A stretch of DNA of 15,140 nucleotides from an uncultured Lachnospiraceae bacterium (GTDB lineage: Bacteria; Bacillota_A; Clostridia; Lachnospirales; Lachnospiraceae): NCBI GenBank assembly GCA_902773195.1, contig CACYDL010000133.1, positions 1 to 15,140 of the forward strand, given 5' to 3'. Position numbers and translations under genes: made by a program. Below the pieces are notes generated by a model. That model did no database searches. It had not been told where the DNA came from and saw only the letters and a list, made by a program, of their open reading frames with translations. This document shows, piece by piece, positions 14,178-15,140 of this stretch; position 1 is the first letter of the stretch, and the number at the start of each line of letters is the position of its first letter.

Positions 14178-15140
14178 TCAGAAGGAGAACCTGTCCCGGA
14201 AATAGTCCCTGAGCTCCGCGATGGGAACCCTGACCTGCTCCATCGAATCCCGGTCTCTCACCGTCACCGCGTGATCCTCCTCGGAATCAAAGTCGTAGGT
14301 GATGCAGTACGGCGTTCCGATCTCGTCCTCTCTCCTGTAGCGCTTTCCGATCGCGCCCCTGTCGTCGTAGTCGACGTTCCAGTCTTTCGCGAGCTCCGCG
14401 TAGATCTTCTGGGCGGGCTCGGCGAGCTTCTTCGAGAGCGGAAGCACCGCGATCTTGACCGGCGCCAGCGCGGGATGGAAATGGAGCACGGTTCTCACGT
14501 CGTTCTTCTCCGCGTCAAGAACCTCCTCGTCATAGGCGCTGCAGAGGAAGGCGAGCACCATGCGGTCCGCGCCGAGAGACGGCTCGATGACGTAGGGGAC
14601 GTAGCGCTCCTTGCTCTCGTCGTCGAAGTAGGAGAGATCCTCGCCGGATACCTCCTGATGTCTCGACAGGTCGTAATCCGTGCGGTCGGCGATGCCCCAG
14701 AGCTCGCCCCAGCCGAAGGGGAAGGTAAACTCCACGTCCGTGGTCGCGCGGCTGTAGAAGGAAAGCTCCTCCTTGTCGTGATCGCGGAATCTGAGTTCCT
14801 CCTCCTTGATGCCGAGATCAAGGAGCCATTTCTTCATGAAGCTCTTCCAGTAATCGAACCACTCCAGATCCGTGCCGGGCTTGCAGAAGAACTCCAGCTC
14901 CATCTGCTCGAATTCACGGGTGCGGAAGGTGAAGTTGCCCGGCGTGATCTCGTTGCGGAAGGATTTTCCGATCTGCCCGATGCCGAAGGGAATCTTTTTG
15001 CGGGAGGTTCTCTGAACGTTCTTAAAATTGACGAAGATGCCCTGGGCGGTCTCCGGCCTGAGATAGACCGTGTTCTTCGCGTCCTCCGTGACGCCCTGGA
15101 ACGTCTTGAACATCAGGTTGAACTGGCGGATGCCGGTGAA
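14178..15140 (-). CDS. glyQS: Glycine--tRNA ligase, single-chain class II type (5' part outside window)
   Basis: The frame is open from the right edge to a TAG stop at 14178-14180, giving the C-terminal 320 residues; the start lies beyond the window. It begins [17 protein letters not shown], a signature of the alpha2 (eukaryote/Thermus-like) GlyRS rather than the GlyQ/GlyS alpha-beta form. [17 protein letters not shown] follows, then motif 2 ([20 protein letters not shown]), the glycine-pocket ELEFFCKP region and motif 3 ([14 protein letters not shown]) with its conserved Arg. The end is an anticodon-binding domain ([14 protein letters not shown] to the C-terminus, including [14 protein letters not shown]). 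It charges tRNA-Gly with glycine in the cytoplasm. A strong terminator follows about 70 bases after the stop. Confidence 0.95.
   Translation of the reverse strand, partial: FTGIRQFNLMFKTFQGVTEDAKNTVYLRPETAQGIFVNFKNVQRTSRKKIPFGIGQIGKSFRNEITPGNFTFRTREFEQMELEFFCKPGTDLEWFDYWKSFMKKWLLDLGIKEEELRFRDHDKEELSFYSRATTDVEFTFPFGWGELWGIADRTDYDLSRHQEVSGEDLSYFDDESKERYVPYVIEPSLGADRMVLAFLCSAYDEEVLDAEKNDVRTVLHFHPALAPVKIAVLPLSKKLAEPAQKIYAELAKDWNVDYDDRGAIGKRYRREDEIGTPYCITYDFDSEEDHAVTVRDRDSMEQVRVPIAELRDYFRDRFSF

Noticed and set aside
13915..14205. Small plus-strand frame overlapping the end of glgD and the terminator
   Set aside because: It starts inside glgD in another frame and reads through a 12-bp terminator stem; the protein looks random and basic.

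Overview
The window looks like ordinary chromosome from a GC-rich Clostridia (Bacillota) genome, most plausibly Lachnospiraceae or a close relative. Support for this comes from the glgC-glgD pair, a single-chain glycyl-tRNA synthetase, a BirA/BioY biotin module, AGGAGG-type ribosome binding sites and TTGACA/TATAAT promoters. There is no sign of phage, an insertion sequence, CRISPR, tRNA or rRNA. All placements rest on protein motifs read by eye; no database search was run.

Layout, in the order the minus strand is transcribed. (1) 15140-14178: 3' part of glycyl-tRNA synthetase, ending at a strong terminator (14077-14106) that lies back-to-back with the end of the plus-strand glycogen operon. 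(2) 11740-13996, plus strand: glgC and glgD, ADP-glucose pyrophosphorylase subunits, behind a structured leader. (3) 11468-8961: a tRNA-dihydrouridine synthase gene translationally coupled to birA, then bioY, whose promoter is overlaid by a BirA-type operator. (4) 8761-4914: a polysaccharide flippase, a VanY-type D,D-carboxypeptidase and a CapA-like protein, i.e. cell-envelope functions. (5) 4825-1: a closely spaced run of a HerA/YjgR-type ATPase, uridine phosphorylase, cytidine deaminase, a YfcE-type phosphodiesterase, and a zinc-ribbon membrane protein that runs off the left edge.

How they work together: udp and cdd give pyrimidine nucleoside salvage. birA and bioY form a self-contained biotin sensing and uptake circuit: holo-BirA would cover the bioY -35 box when biotin is plentiful. 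glgC/glgD make ADP-glucose for glycogen. vanY and capA overlap by 14 bases and are surely co-transcribed.

The most interesting features are regulatory rather than new genes. One half-site of the BirA operator is also the last codons of birA, and BirA appears to lack its usual C-terminal domain. A 40-bp tandem repeat sits at the cdd/yfcE junction and contains the cdd stop codon and yfcE ribosome-binding-site copies. The leaders of glgC and of the flippase both begin with stem-loops. No convincing undescribed multi-gene system was found. No gene-free stretch exceeds 300 bases; the longest are 11469-11739 (divergent promoters and the glgC leader), 8762-8960 (flippase promoter and leader) and 13997-14177 (terminator).
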